Shown: positions 1 to 6,729, numbered from the stretch's first letter. The stretch is 13,039 bases of DNA from PVC group bacterium (GCA_003565035.1 PXDP01000160.1:1-13039), one strand, 5' to 3'. The notes: generated by a model from the letters alone, not told the origin. A program made the numbers and translations.

Positions 1-1514
1 GGATCTTTTTCCCAGGCACCAATACCGCTGAACACCGCCGCCGAGGAGGCTTCCGCCCGGCCGGCGAGTTTTTCTTCGCGCAAGCTGGCATGGGGCAGAA
101 AACAGCCGTTGCGCAGCAGACGCTGCTGCACCTCGCCCGGGGCCTTTTCGGCAACCTGCCCCGGCATCCATCCCCGTGAAAGCCCCAGAGCCGCCGCCGT
201 GCCGGCCCCCTCTCCCATCAGCCCGCAGGTGGCCATCACCCGCACCGTTCCCAGTGCCGCATGGGTCACCGAGATATTCCGGCCGGCCATCATCAGGTTG
301 GGAACCTCTTTGCTGATCAGCGACCGGAGCGGAATCCCGTAGGGTCCGATGTATTTAAGGGCCACATCTTTTAATTGCGCATCATAGCCGGCCGCACTGG
401 CGGGCTCGCTGTGCTCCGCCAGCAGACCGCCCGGCGTGTGCAGATCAATAAACCAGCCGCCAAACGCAATCTCATCCTCGAAATTCTCCCGGCGCTGCAA
501 TTCGTTTTCGTTCAGGAAATGCTCACCGAGAATGCGGCGGCTTTCCCGTTTGCCGGGGACCTGACCGATAAATTCCAGCGCGTAATTCCGGCAACGGTCC
601 ATCATCTTGGGATCTTTGTTTTTCATCCAGTCCCACACCCCCAGCGCGTGACGGGTCAATTCATGCCGGATGGTTTCATTGTCACGGATCGTGTCCCAGG
701 GCACTCCGATTTCCAGCCACCAGTATCCACCCTGCGGTTCATTGGGGGGGCGGCCCTGTTTGTAGAAAAAGTCGGCATCCTCGTAATGCATGGCCCATTC
801 CGGAGCCTTGAACGGTGCCGGACGGCCTGTATCGATGCAGCGGATATGAATGCTGTTCCCCATGGTGTCTTTCGACGCCGCCGGGGCCGCGTGAATCTCC
901 CCGGTTTCCTCCCGGGATTCACTGCCCATCCGCCACGCACAGCCCGCCAAATGCCCCACCAGCGCATCCCCGGTGCAGTCGATAAACACCTTGCCCTCCG
1001 CGCGAATCTCCACCTCCGCATTCTGCACCCGGGCCTGCACGGCGGCGATGGATTTACCGGTCTGACATGCCGGACGCACCCAATATCCCTTTTCATCCGT
1101 GGCCACCGGCCAGGACCCCAGTGCCTCCAGCCCCCGGGTGCCGTCCTCCAGTTCCACATCGTAAACATCCGTGTTCAGGTGAAGGGTCAGATTGGATTCC
1201 TGCATCGCCATATCATACAGCGACATGTCAAACACACTGTTCGTCCAGCCGTTTTCAATCGGGAACAAATGATTCCGCGACCGCTCCAGCCGCATCGCCT
1301 CACCCACAATGCCCGTTTCCCGGCAATACGGATGATGACAGGCCGCTCCATGCACCGTCACCCGCACTTCGCTGGAGGCATTGCCGCCCAGAACCGGACG
1401 ATTGTGAATCAGGCAGGTTTTTGCCCCCTCGCGGGCCGCGGCCACCGCCGCGCAAAATCCGGATAATCCGCCCCCCAACACCACAACATCATATTGTTCC
1501 ACTTGCTTCGTCAT
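1..1514 (-). CDS. FAD-dependent oxidoreductase (FAD_oxidored family), 3' end outside window
   Basis: The frame is open from ATG at 1514 to the left edge, giving 504 codons with no stop, so the C-terminus is missing. Residues 8-19 form a beta strand followed by GGGLSG, the Rossmann dinucleotide-binding turn. LGGNASSE at 42-49 is the second signature of the pfam12831-type FAD oxidoreductases that PVC bacteria carry near glycan-utilisation genes. A further conserved stretch, LMMAGRNISVTHAALGTVR, lies near residue 415-435. The substrate is unknown; the family is usually taken to oxidise sugars or related small molecules, which I infer rather than see. The start is supported by GGAG at 1522-1525, seven bases upstream, and by an ATGA overlap with the stop of the IclR gene, so the two are translationally coupled. 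No signal peptide is apparent, so it is probably cytoplasmic. Confidence 0.85.
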   Translation of the reverse strand, partial: MTKQVEQYDVVVLGGGLSGFCAAVAAAREGAKTCLIHNRPVLGGNASSEVRVTVHGAACHHPYCRETGIVGEAMRLERSRNHLFPIENGWTNSVFDMSLYDMAMQESNLTLHLNTDVYDVELEDGTRGLEALGSWPVATDEKGYWVRPACQTGKSIAAVQARVQNAEVEIRAEGKVFIDCTGDALVGHLAGCAWRMGSESREETGEIHAAPAASKDTMGNSIHIRCIDTGRPAPFKAPEWAMHYEDADFFYKQGRPPNEPQGGYWWLEIGVPWDTIRDNETIRHELTRHALGVWDWMKNKDPKMMDRCRNYALEFIGQVPGKRESRRILGEHFLNENELQRRENFEDEIAFGGWFIDLHTPGGLLAEHSEPASAAGYDAQLKDVALKYIGPYGIPLRSLISKEVPNLMMAGRNISVTHAALGTVRVMATCGLMGEGAGTAAALGLSRGWMPGQVAEKAPGEVQQRLLRNGCFLPHASLREEKLAGRAEASSAAVFSGIGAWEKD

Positions 1515-2221
1515 CTGTTTTCTCCATTCTTTTCGCCGGACAAGGCTGCCGCGGCCTGGGTTAATCGTTCTAAAATCTGTTTTTCATCCTGACCGCATCG
1601 CACCCCCGAAACCGCCAGCCCCGCAATCGGCGGACTGCCCACCGGCACCGCCAGACTGATTTCCTGTTTGTCATTCACCAGCCGCGCAAAGCCCTGAGAC
1701 CGCGTCACCGCCAGAATCGGTCCCAACTCCTCCGCCTCCTCCGGAAAATCCTCCTGCAGCGCGGCCTCCGGCACATGCGCCAGCAACAGCAGACCAATCA
1801 CCGACTCTTTCGCGGGCCAGCCCGAGTCATTGCCCAGTGCCCGCGCCACCGGGGTGCCCGGCCGGCTGAAATACACATAGCTCACCGTCCGCCGCCACAG
1901 CATCCCCAGCGCCACAATCACCCCCAGATCATTCAGCGACGGCAGCACCTCCAGCGCCCGACCCGCCAGACCCGAAGCCGAAAGCGACATCGCCGAAAGC
2001 ACATGCACCCCCGCCCCCGGTCCATAGCGGCGGTCCTCTCCCTGCGCCGCAAACCCCAGATGCGCCAGCGTCCCCACATACCGCTGCAGCCGCGTCGGCG
2101 TCATCCCCAATTCCCTCGCCAATTCACGCACCCCCACCGACTCCCCCCGCTGCACCAGCGCCAACAACCCCTCCAATCCTTCGATCAGACTTTTATTTGG
2201 CTGGGCGGGTAAATTTTTCAT
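1511..2221 (-). CDS. IclR-family transcriptional regulator
   Basis: A protein of about 236 residues with the two-domain layout of IclR regulators. An N-terminal winged helix-turn-helix (ALVQRGESVGVRELARELGMTPTRLQRYVGTL, then a wing ending in RRYGPG) is followed by an effector domain with the expected late motif ISLAVPVGSPPIAGLAVSG. It probably controls itself and the co-transcribed FAD oxidoreductase in response to a small metabolite; the ligand cannot be read from sequence. Two in-frame starts exist, GTG at 2230 and ATG at 2221. I prefer 2221 because the GTG lies inside a promoter -10 box and neither start has a Shine-Dalgarno site. The stop overlaps the next gene's start by four bases. It is divergent from the acetylglutamate-synthase-like gene. 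Confidence 0.87.
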   Translation of the reverse strand: MKNLPAQPNKSLIEGLEGLLALVQRGESVGVRELARELGMTPTRLQRYVGTLAHLGFAAQGEDRRYGPGAGVHVLSAMSLSASGLAGRALEVLPSLNDLGVIVALGMLWRRTVSYVYFSRPGTPVARALGNDSGWPAKESVIGLLLLAHVPEAALQEDFPEEAEELGPILAVTRSQGFARLVNDKQEISLAVPVGSPPIAGLAVSGVRCGQDEKQILERLTQAAAALSGEKNGENR

Positions 2222-2224
2222 ATT

Positions 2225-2243
2225 TGTCACTAATATAGTGACA
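2225..2243. promoter_or_regulatory. Perfect 19-bp palindrome, candidate IclR operator
   Basis: TGTCACTAATATAGTGACA has two perfect 8-base arms around ATA. It covers the -10 box of the IclR gene promoter and lies just upstream of its preferred start, which is where an autorepressor would bind. It could also affect the divergent gene at 2338. Assignment to IclR is inferred from position. Confidence 0.6.
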
Positions 2244-2258
2244 TAAGGCCAAAATCAA
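2230..2258 (-). promoter_or_regulatory. Candidate promoter of the IclR/oxidoreductase operon
   Basis: On the minus strand, TTGATT (2258-2253), a 17-base spacer and TATTAG (2235-2230) give a sigma70-like arrangement with four of six matches in each box. The predicted transcription start is close to the ATG at 2221, so the message would be leaderless or nearly so. Identified by eye only. Confidence 0.45.
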
Positions 2259-2337
2259 GCCTCAAAGCCGAAAAAATGAAAAGGCCATGAGTGCCTGCGG
2301 GATTGTCAAAGCCCCGGCCGGTCCTTAAGAAACAACC

Positions 2338-3459
2338 ATGTCCACGCTCTCCAAAACCCTCCGCCTTTTTCTCGACAGCATCGGACGGCGGGAGGAATAC
2401 GAATTTTATCTGCGGAAGTTCCAGGCCGAACGCTCCGTGTGCTTCGCGCTGGTCGCCCCCGACACCCCGGCGGTGGAACAGTCCGGCGATCTCATGACCT
2501 TTGACCTGCAGTTCCTCATTCGCCTCGACCTCACCCCCCTGGTGGTGCTCGCCGGAGAAGACGCCCTGCAAAACGCCGCCTCCCTGAGCGCCTACGGTGA
2601 TTATGCCGTCCTCAGGAAACTGGACCTGACCACCTCCGACACCGAATGGCGCGAACGGCTCCAGGTCTGCTACGCCAAAGAACAAATCCCGATTTGGCTT
2701 AACCCGCAAAGCACACTTGGCGAAACCGTCCAGGAACTGAGCCCCCGCATTGCCCGGCGCATTCACCTCCTCCGCGTCCGCGGCATGCTGCGCGCAAGCG
2801 ACAGCGAAAAAATATTTTACCACTACACCCGCCGCGACAACGCGCATGAACTCGACCCGCAGGACGCGGAGGTTGTCCGGCTGGCCGAAGGCTGGCTGAC
2901 CGCCAACCCGCAACTCCACATCAGCATCGCCTCACCCCTGCACCTCCTCCAGGAAATGTTCACCGTGCGCGGGATGGGCAGCATCATCCGGCCCGGCAGT
3001 GTGATCGAACACCACCGGACCCTCGAAGCCGTAGACCTGACCCAGCTCTCCAAACTCATGACCGAAGCTTTCGGCAAGCCCCTGCGCTCGGAAGACTCCC
3101 TCCGCGCCGCCTGCGATCTGTATCTCGAAACCCGCTGCCGGGGCGCGGTGGTGCTCGAAGCGCATCCCGCCGGAAAATATCTCTCCAAATTCGCAGTCGG
3201 CACCGAAGCCCGCGGCGAAGGTCTCGCCCAGGAACTCTGGGACCAGGCCTGCGCCCCCCAGCCCGCCCTCTTCTGGCGCTCCCGCGCCAACAATCCGGTG
3301 AACCAATGGTACGAACGCCACGCCAGCGGCCATCACACCGAAGGCCGCTGGACCGTCTTCTGGAAAGGCGTCACCGCCGGTCAGCTTCCCGAAATCATCC
3401 GCTACTGCCTCGAACGGGAACCGGATTTCCGGGAATCGTATGACCTGAACGAGAATTAA
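2338..3459 (+). CDS. N-acetylglutamate synthase-type protein with degenerate amino-acid-kinase domain
   Basis: This 373-residue protein matches the vertebrate-type / bacterial ArgB-fusion N-acetylglutamate synthases, which acetylate glutamate at the first step of arginine synthesis. The acetyltransferase domain spans about 225-365, with YLSKFAV at 281-287, an acetyl-CoA loop TEARGEG, and FWRSRANNPVNQWY at 312-325, which closely resembles the NAGS signature. Residues about 198-222 (SPLHLLQEMFTVRGMGSIIRPG) correspond to the C-terminal end of an acetylglutamate kinase domain. The part before this is only about 220 residues, against roughly 280 for a full kinase domain, and shows no glycine-rich lysine motif at its N-terminus, so it is probably regulatory or structural only. 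An in-frame TAA at 2326-2328 fixes the start at ATG 2338. No strong Shine-Dalgarno is seen. It stands alone, with no arginine gene beside it. Confidence 0.8.
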   Translation: MSTLSKTLRLFLDSIGRREEYEFYLRKFQAERSVCFALVAPDTPAVEQSGDLMTFDLQFLIRLDLTPLVVLAGEDALQNAASLSAYGDYAVLRKLDLTTSDTEWRERLQVCYAKEQIPIWLNPQSTLGETVQELSPRIARRIHLLRVRGMLRASDSEKIFYHYTRRDNAHELDPQDAEVVRLAEGWLTANPQLHISIASPLHLLQEMFTVRGMGSIIRPGSVIEHHRTLEAVDLTQLSKLMTEAFGKPLRSEDSLRAACDLYLETRCRGAVVLEAHPAGKYLSKFAVGTEARGEGLAQELWDQACAPQPALFWRSRANNPVNQWYERHASGHHTEGRWTVFWKGVTAGQLPEIIRYCLEREPDFRESYDLNEN

Positions 3460-3517
3460 GTGAAGAAAAACGACGACAGCCTCTCCCCCAGCCGAATCAA
3501 CTGGGATACAGCAGCTA

Positions 3518-3537
3518 ATTTCACATATATATGAAAT
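3518..3537. promoter_or_regulatory. Near-perfect 20-bp palindrome over the toxin start codon
   Basis: ATTTCACATATATATGAAAT is symmetric at nine of ten base pairs (only 3524/3531 fail) and includes the ATG at 3531. This is a typical place for the operator of an autoregulated toxin-antitoxin operon bound by the XRE antitoxin. No Shine-Dalgarno precedes this start. Binding by the antitoxin is inferred from position. Confidence 0.55.
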
Positions 3538-3971
3538 CCACGTTTGACATCGAGCTGAATACCCTGTATATCGGGGAACGCAGAAGAGTTGCCACCGTGG
3601 GCCTTCACGGAAAAGACGAAGCGGATCGTTTTATCCAAAAACTGATCCAAACCGACCCGGCGAAATGGGCAGGCATCGCGACCCGAATCAAAACCATCTC
3701 AAACTATGACCGCTATGAAAACCAGAGTACGTATCGTTCGGTGGGTGACGGGATCTTCGAATTCAAGCGTAACGGCATCCGCCTTTACTCCTTTTACGAT
3801 GAGATCGATGGAGAGCTTCAGATGATTCTTTGCACGAATGGCGGCGGCAAGGGGAACAAGAAGGAACAGCAAGCCGATATCCAGAAAGCGAAGCAGGTGC
3901 GGAAGCGCTATTTTGAATTGAAAGCCAGACCAGATACCCATTTCCGCTTGAACAAGGACCCAATCTTATGA
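3531..3971 (+). CDS. higB: HigB-like (RelE superfamily, phage Gp49-like) toxin of a TAC module
   Basis: A 146-residue basic protein. The middle, GIFEFKRNGIRLYSFYDE, followed by a strand of MILCTNGGGKGNKKEQQADIQKAKQVRKRYFE, is the layout of the RelE/HigB ribosome-dependent mRNA interferases: a core beta sheet followed by a lysine-rich K-K-x-x-x-x-x-D-I-x-x-A helix. It is likely to cleave mRNA on the ribosome and stop growth when not neutralised; this comes from the family, not from experiment. It lies first in the operon, as in HigBA systems, and overlaps the antitoxin gene by four bases (ATGA, 3968-3971). The start codon sits inside a palindrome and has no Shine-Dalgarno site. It is longer than a typical HigB of about 90-110 residues because of an N-terminal extension of some 30 residues and a C-terminal tail. 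Confidence 0.78.
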   Translation: MKSTFDIELNTLYIGERRRVATVGLHGKDEADRFIQKLIQTDPAKWAGIATRIKTISNYDRYENQSTYRSVGDGIFEFKRNGIRLYSFYDEIDGELQMILCTNGGGKGNKKEQQADIQKAKQVRKRYFELKARPDTHFRLNKDPIL

Positions 3972-4408
3972 AAATTACCTACAGCCACGAACCCAATCCC
4001 CTGGCCAAAGCCTTCGCCCGCGCCCTGGAAAGTGTGGAGGCCGAAGTCGAATACCGGAAGCTCACCGTGGTCGAGGAGCTGCTGCAGTACATGAAGCGCA
4101 ACGGGATCAACAAAGGTGAACTGGCGGAGCGCATGGGGGTGTCGAACTCCCGGATCACGGCCATGCTCAGTGGCGACAGCAATCTCACCATCGACACCCT
4201 CGTTCGCGCGGGCCGCGCGGTGGGAGCGGATCTGGTGCAGACCTTTGTGCCGCACGGTCAGAAAGGCGTCTGGGTGGAGCGTAAACCCGCCGCAAAACGG
4301 GAGCGCTCGGGGCTCATTTACCAATTCCAGGGAACACAGCCCCCTCCCGCCGAACTGGGGCTGGCGAACCGCGAAGTGGCCAGGGAGGATACCGGACATG
4401 CCGCTTGA
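3968..4408 (+). CDS. higA: XRE/HigA-like antitoxin with C-terminal extension (candidate chaperone-addiction domain)
   Basis: This 146-residue protein has an XRE/Cro-type helix-turn-helix at about residues 36-88 (MKRNGINKGELAERMGVSNSRITAMLSGDSNLTIDTLVRAGRAVGADL), the DNA-binding and toxin-neutralising class found in HigA antitoxins. About 50 further residues follow, containing scattered aromatics (W102, Y118, F120) in a basic, proline-containing and probably disordered segment. In characterised TAC systems such as HigBA1-Rv1957 of Mycobacterium tuberculosis, such a tail (the ChAD) makes the antitoxin aggregation-prone and is bound by a SecB-like chaperone. A SecB-like gene follows here, so the same role is likely. 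AAGGA at 3954-3958 and the ATGA overlap support the start. The gene overlaps the chaperone gene by 11 bases. Confidence 0.82.
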   Translation: MKITYSHEPNPLAKAFARALESVEAEVEYRKLTVVEELLQYMKRNGINKGELAERMGVSNSRITAMLSGDSNLTIDTLVRAGRAVGADLVQTFVPHGQKGVWVERKPAAKRERSGLIYQFQGTQPPPAELGLANREVAREDTGHAA

Positions 4409-4853
4409 TCTCAGCCTCTCGCCCATCCAGCTCCTCTCTCAGGAGTTTCTGCATGTGGAACTCAGTGCGGTCCCCGCCGAAGAACATGGTCCGGGCAATA
4501 TCGACGTGGAACGTGAGCTGTTTTTCGACCCGAAGGATCACCACTGGCGGGTCACCCTGACCGTCGAAATCAAAGGCGTCGACGGCAAAAACGATCCGCC
4601 CTACAAAGGCGTGGTGGTAGCGCGCGGCTTTTACAAGGTGCACGAAAGCTACCCGCACGACGCCGAAAAGCTCGTCCGCATTACCGGAGCCTCGATGCTC
4701 TACGGCAGCATCCGCGAAATGGTCGCCCACATCAGTGCCCGCGCCCCCAACGGCATGATCAGCCTCCCCTCGGTGTCGTTTGTAGAGCCAGAGCAGGCAA
4801 AACCCACGCCCAAACGGAAGCCCGCGAAGAAAAAGGCGGCGGTGAAGAAATGA
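4398..4853 (+). CDS. SecB-like chaperone of the TAC module
   Basis: A 151-residue protein starting at ATG 4398, supported by GGAGG at 4384-4388 nine bases upstream; the same frame is open further upstream, but that part is a shadow of the antitoxin gene. Residues about 8-130 have the SecB layout: an N-terminal strand QEFLHVELSAV, then WRVTLTVEI, YKGVVVARGFYKV, and the helix and strand LVRITGASMLYGSIREMVAHISARAPNGMISLPSVSF, which is the most recognisable SecB-family segment. Classical SecB delivers unfolded preproteins to SecA. TAC versions instead protect the antitoxin from aggregation and proteolysis, and position directly after an XRE antitoxin argues for that role. The protein ends in a strongly basic tail (residues about 136-151, eight lysines and one arginine, with PAKKKAAVKK at the end) that ordinary SecB lacks. 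Confidence 0.85.
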   Translation: MPLDLSLSPIQLLSQEFLHVELSAVPAEEHGPGNIDVERELFFDPKDHHWRVTLTVEIKGVDGKNDPPYKGVVVARGFYKVHESYPHDAEKLVRITGASMLYGSIREMVAHISARAPNGMISLPSVSFVEPEQAKPTPKRKPAKKKAAVKK

Positions 4854-4865
4854 GAAAAAAAGGAG

Positions 4866-4885
4866 TGCGGACAATTCTGTCCGCA
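4866..4885. terminator. Hairpin after the TAC operon, possible terminator
   Basis: Arms TGCGGACA and TGTCCGCA form a perfect 8-base stem with loop ATTC, 13 bases after the chaperone stop. On the plus strand no T run follows (TCAAAATAA). On the minus strand the hairpin is followed, after five bases, by seven T residues, although no minus-strand gene reads into it. It may be a weak or bidirectional terminator. Confidence 0.45.
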
Positions 4886-4950
4886 TCAAAATAATGCCCT
4901 TCCGGTCATATAAATGTCTGAAATTTGTGCCCAAATATGGAGCCGCTGGT

Positions 4951-4962
4951 CGTGTGCACACG
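4951..4962. repeat. Perfect 12-bp palindrome upstream of the lipoprotein gene
   Basis: CGTGTGCACACG lies 24 bases upstream of the ATG at 4987 and downstream of a TATAAA box at 4909-4914. It may be an operator or a small 5' UTR hairpin. No regulator can be assigned. Confidence 0.35.
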
Positions 4963-4986
4963 TTGAGTGGCATCCAATTTAATGCG

Positions 4987-6303
4987 ATGAAACCTACCTC
5001 TATACTTGTGAGAAATGCTTTCCTTTTTGTTCTCGGTGCGGTTCTGTTTTCCTGCACGCATCTGCGGCAACCGCCCCCTGCCCGCCCGACAATACTGCTC
5101 CTGGATGACGCGGACAAAGAATGGAGTCGGCTGCCTTCCGAAGTTCGGGAATCGTTCAAAAAACACGTGCACATCAAAAAAACCACCGTGGATCAGATCG
5201 TTCAGAACCCGCAGGACATGGAATTTGTCATCGGTTTCCTGTGCAGTGACCTGACATCGTTTGATCCCATTCGATATCTTTCCTTTGATTCCATTCATCA
5301 GGTCGAGGCGGAAGCTTCCCTGCACTTATTCCGGCGAAGAACTTTCGGCCACCATCCGGAAGACCATTTACGCGGCTTCTTTTTGTACCTGTCCTCCTTA
5401 TCGGATCAAATCTGCTGGGGACCGCCGCCCAGCAGGGCGAAAGTCCGTCATAAACGTTTTAAGAATGAGCTTCTCATCAAAGTCCTAGAAAATACGCTGA
5501 TTGGTGATTTCAAGCCTTCCGCCAATGATCCCTTTTCTTTCTTGGAAGAGGTGGAAACCCTCACAAGAAAAGCCGGCATTGATTTTGACCACCCGATTTT
5601 TGTCATACCGGACGAATTCCATGACCACATTAAAAAATATGCCGTTCGTCCGTACCCAAGTTCATTAGGCGTATCACCGGACTGGTCGATAATGGAATTA
5701 CTTCAGGATCATTCGGGAACACTGGGCCTCTATTTTCATATCCATGATGGCGTCTTCAACTTAACGCCGATACATGACCGAATGCGCGATACGCATGTGT
5801 ACCGAATCAACCCCGGGCAACTGGCCCGTTGGATTGAATGGGCCAACGCCATGGATCCGCTCCTTTCTGCTGCAAAATTCAAGGAAATGTCATGGCTGGA
5901 AGAGCGCGAATTCAGAATCAATGAGGAGGTAGACATTTTCGGGATAGTTTCTGAACCCGCTCCCTTTAACAGAACGCAACAACCAGAAGATTTTGACAGA
6001 TCAACTCTGAGCCTCGAAAAGATAGCATATTATTTAAGTCTTCCCAGAGACAGTCCCGACGCAAAAGACGATGATAAATCGATGATTTTTCAATCTTTCA
6101 GCCCCTTTATTTTTCACCCGAATGTGGCAAAGGACAGCACCATAGCGGATCGGATTATCGCAAGGTTTCTACAGGATACGCCTTCCCATGGTCCTGTAAG
6201 CTGGTACCCCCCGGATCAACTGCACATAAAGTTACGTCCACTTGAAACACATTATCCCGAAAGTCTCTTATATTTAATACACACTAGGCCGCCCGACAGG
6301 TAG
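4987..6303 (+). CDS. Predicted outer-membrane or periplasmic lipoprotein, unknown function
   Basis: From ATG 4987 the product has 438 residues. Its N-terminus is a lipoprotein signal: a basic start (K2, R9), a hydrophobic stretch AFLFVLGAVLFSC, and a lipobox LFSC with Cys23 as the lipidated residue (Phe at -2 is unusual). The rest is soluble, with no further membrane segment. Residues about 185-262 (SFLEEVETLTRKAGIDFDHPIFVIP, then SIMELLQDHSGTLGLYFHIHDGVFNLTP) resemble the small secretin/TonB N-terminal (STN-like) alpha-beta fold common in PVC proteins, but this is a weak match by eye. I do not recognise the remainder. The frame is open from ATG 4894, but only the 4987 start places the signal peptide at the terminus. 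Codon use is less GC-rich than in flanking genes and the gene is not in an operon, so it may have been acquired. Confidence 0.65.
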   Translation: MKPTSILVRNAFLFVLGAVLFSCTHLRQPPPARPTILLLDDADKEWSRLPSEVRESFKKHVHIKKTTVDQIVQNPQDMEFVIGFLCSDLTSFDPIRYLSFDSIHQVEAEASLHLFRRRTFGHHPEDHLRGFFLYLSSLSDQICWGPPPSRAKVRHKRFKNELLIKVLENTLIGDFKPSANDPFSFLEEVETLTRKAGIDFDHPIFVIPDEFHDHIKKYAVRPYPSSLGVSPDWSIMELLQDHSGTLGLYFHIHDGVFNLTPIHDRMRDTHVYRINPGQLARWIEWANAMDPLLSAAKFKEMSWLEEREFRINEEVDIFGIVSEPAPFNRTQQPEDFDRSTLSLEKIAYYLSLPRDSPDAKDDDKSMIFQSFSPFIFHPNVAKDSTIADRIIARFLQDTPSHGPVSWYPPDQLHIKLRPLETHYPESLLYLIHTRPPDR

Positions 6304-6405
6304 GACCGTTCAACGAACAGGTGATTTGCGCAAAAATTTTGGTTTTTGGGGCATATGGAGCAGTGTATTAGCCTGAAAGACCCATTGGGCCGACACAACA
6401 CAGAC

Positions 6406-6421
6406 CAGGGCACTAGCCCTG
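6406..6421. terminator. Hairpin downstream of the lipoprotein gene
   Basis: CAGGGC-ACTA-GCCCTG is a perfect GC-rich 6-base stem with a 4-base loop, about 100 bases after the lipoprotein stop. No T tract follows. It could be a weak terminator or an RNA-processing site. Another symmetric element, ACCAA-AAAAA-TTGGT with an overlapping TTGGTACCAA, lies at 6446-6465. The rest of 6304-6475 shows nothing I can name. Confidence 0.35.
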
Positions 6422-6475
6422 ATTGAGTGTCAACCTATCTCCCTTACCAAAAAAATTGGTACCAAAATTCTTTCT

Positions 6476-6504
6476 TTGACTTCATTGTGAATGAAACGTA
6501 AACT
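6476..6504 (+). promoter_or_regulatory. Candidate promoter of the DUF433/DUF5615 operon with internal palindrome
   Basis: TTGACT (6476-6481), 17 bases and TAAACT (6499-6504) match sigma70 boxes at five and four of six positions. The expected transcription start falls on the ATG at 6511, so the mRNA is probably leaderless. The spacer holds the palindrome TTCATTGTGAATGAA (6481-6495, perfect 6-base arms), a plausible operator for autorepression. Confidence 0.55.
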
Positions 6505-6510
6505 TCCTCT

Positions 6511-6729
6511 ATGAAAGCATCAAGTTCCCCGGTTGAAAAAAATCCCGACCGTTTAAGCGGTGCCGCTTTGTTCACAGGCACCCGCATCCCCGTTGCCGCG
6601 TTGTTCCAGAATTTAGAAGATGGCGCAACTGTTGATGATTTCCTGGAATGGTTTCCTGGAGTATCAAGGTGGCAAGTGGAGAAAGTTCTTGAAGAATCCT
6701 CCAATCTCTGGACCACTGCCCCTGCATGA
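6511..6729 (+). CDS. DUF433-family antitoxin
   Basis: A 72-residue protein whose central part, LFTGTRIPVAALFQNLEDGATVDDFLEWFPGVS, is the hallmark of DUF433: a G-T-R-I/V-P-V loop followed by a helical segment D-G-x-T-x-x-x-F-L-x-x-F-P-x-V. These small helix-turn-helix-like proteins are usually encoded directly before a DUF5615 PIN-like protein and are taken to be the antitoxin that binds the toxin and its own promoter. That is exactly the neighbour here, with a four-base ATGA overlap at 6726-6729. No Shine-Dalgarno precedes the start; promoter spacing suggests a leaderless message. The remaining 15 or so N-terminal residues are low-complexity and variable. Confidence 0.83.
   Translation: MKASSSPVEKNPDRLSGAALFTGTRIPVAALFQNLEDGATVDDFLEWFPGVSRWQVEKVLEESSNLWTTAPA

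Noticed and set aside
375..1466. Long plus-strand open frame of 363 codons
   Set aside because: It is antisense to the FAD oxidoreductase, is rich in Arg, His and Pro as GC-rich shadows are, and matches no family.
2230..2919. Minus-strand open frames over 2230-3336
   Set aside because: They are antisense shadows of the acetylglutamate-synthase-type gene, whose motifs are unambiguous.
4116..4397. Longer reading frame upstream of the SecB-like gene
   Set aside because: This part is an out-of-frame reading of the antitoxin gene. GGAGG at 4384-4388 and the SecB-like beginning support ATG 4398.
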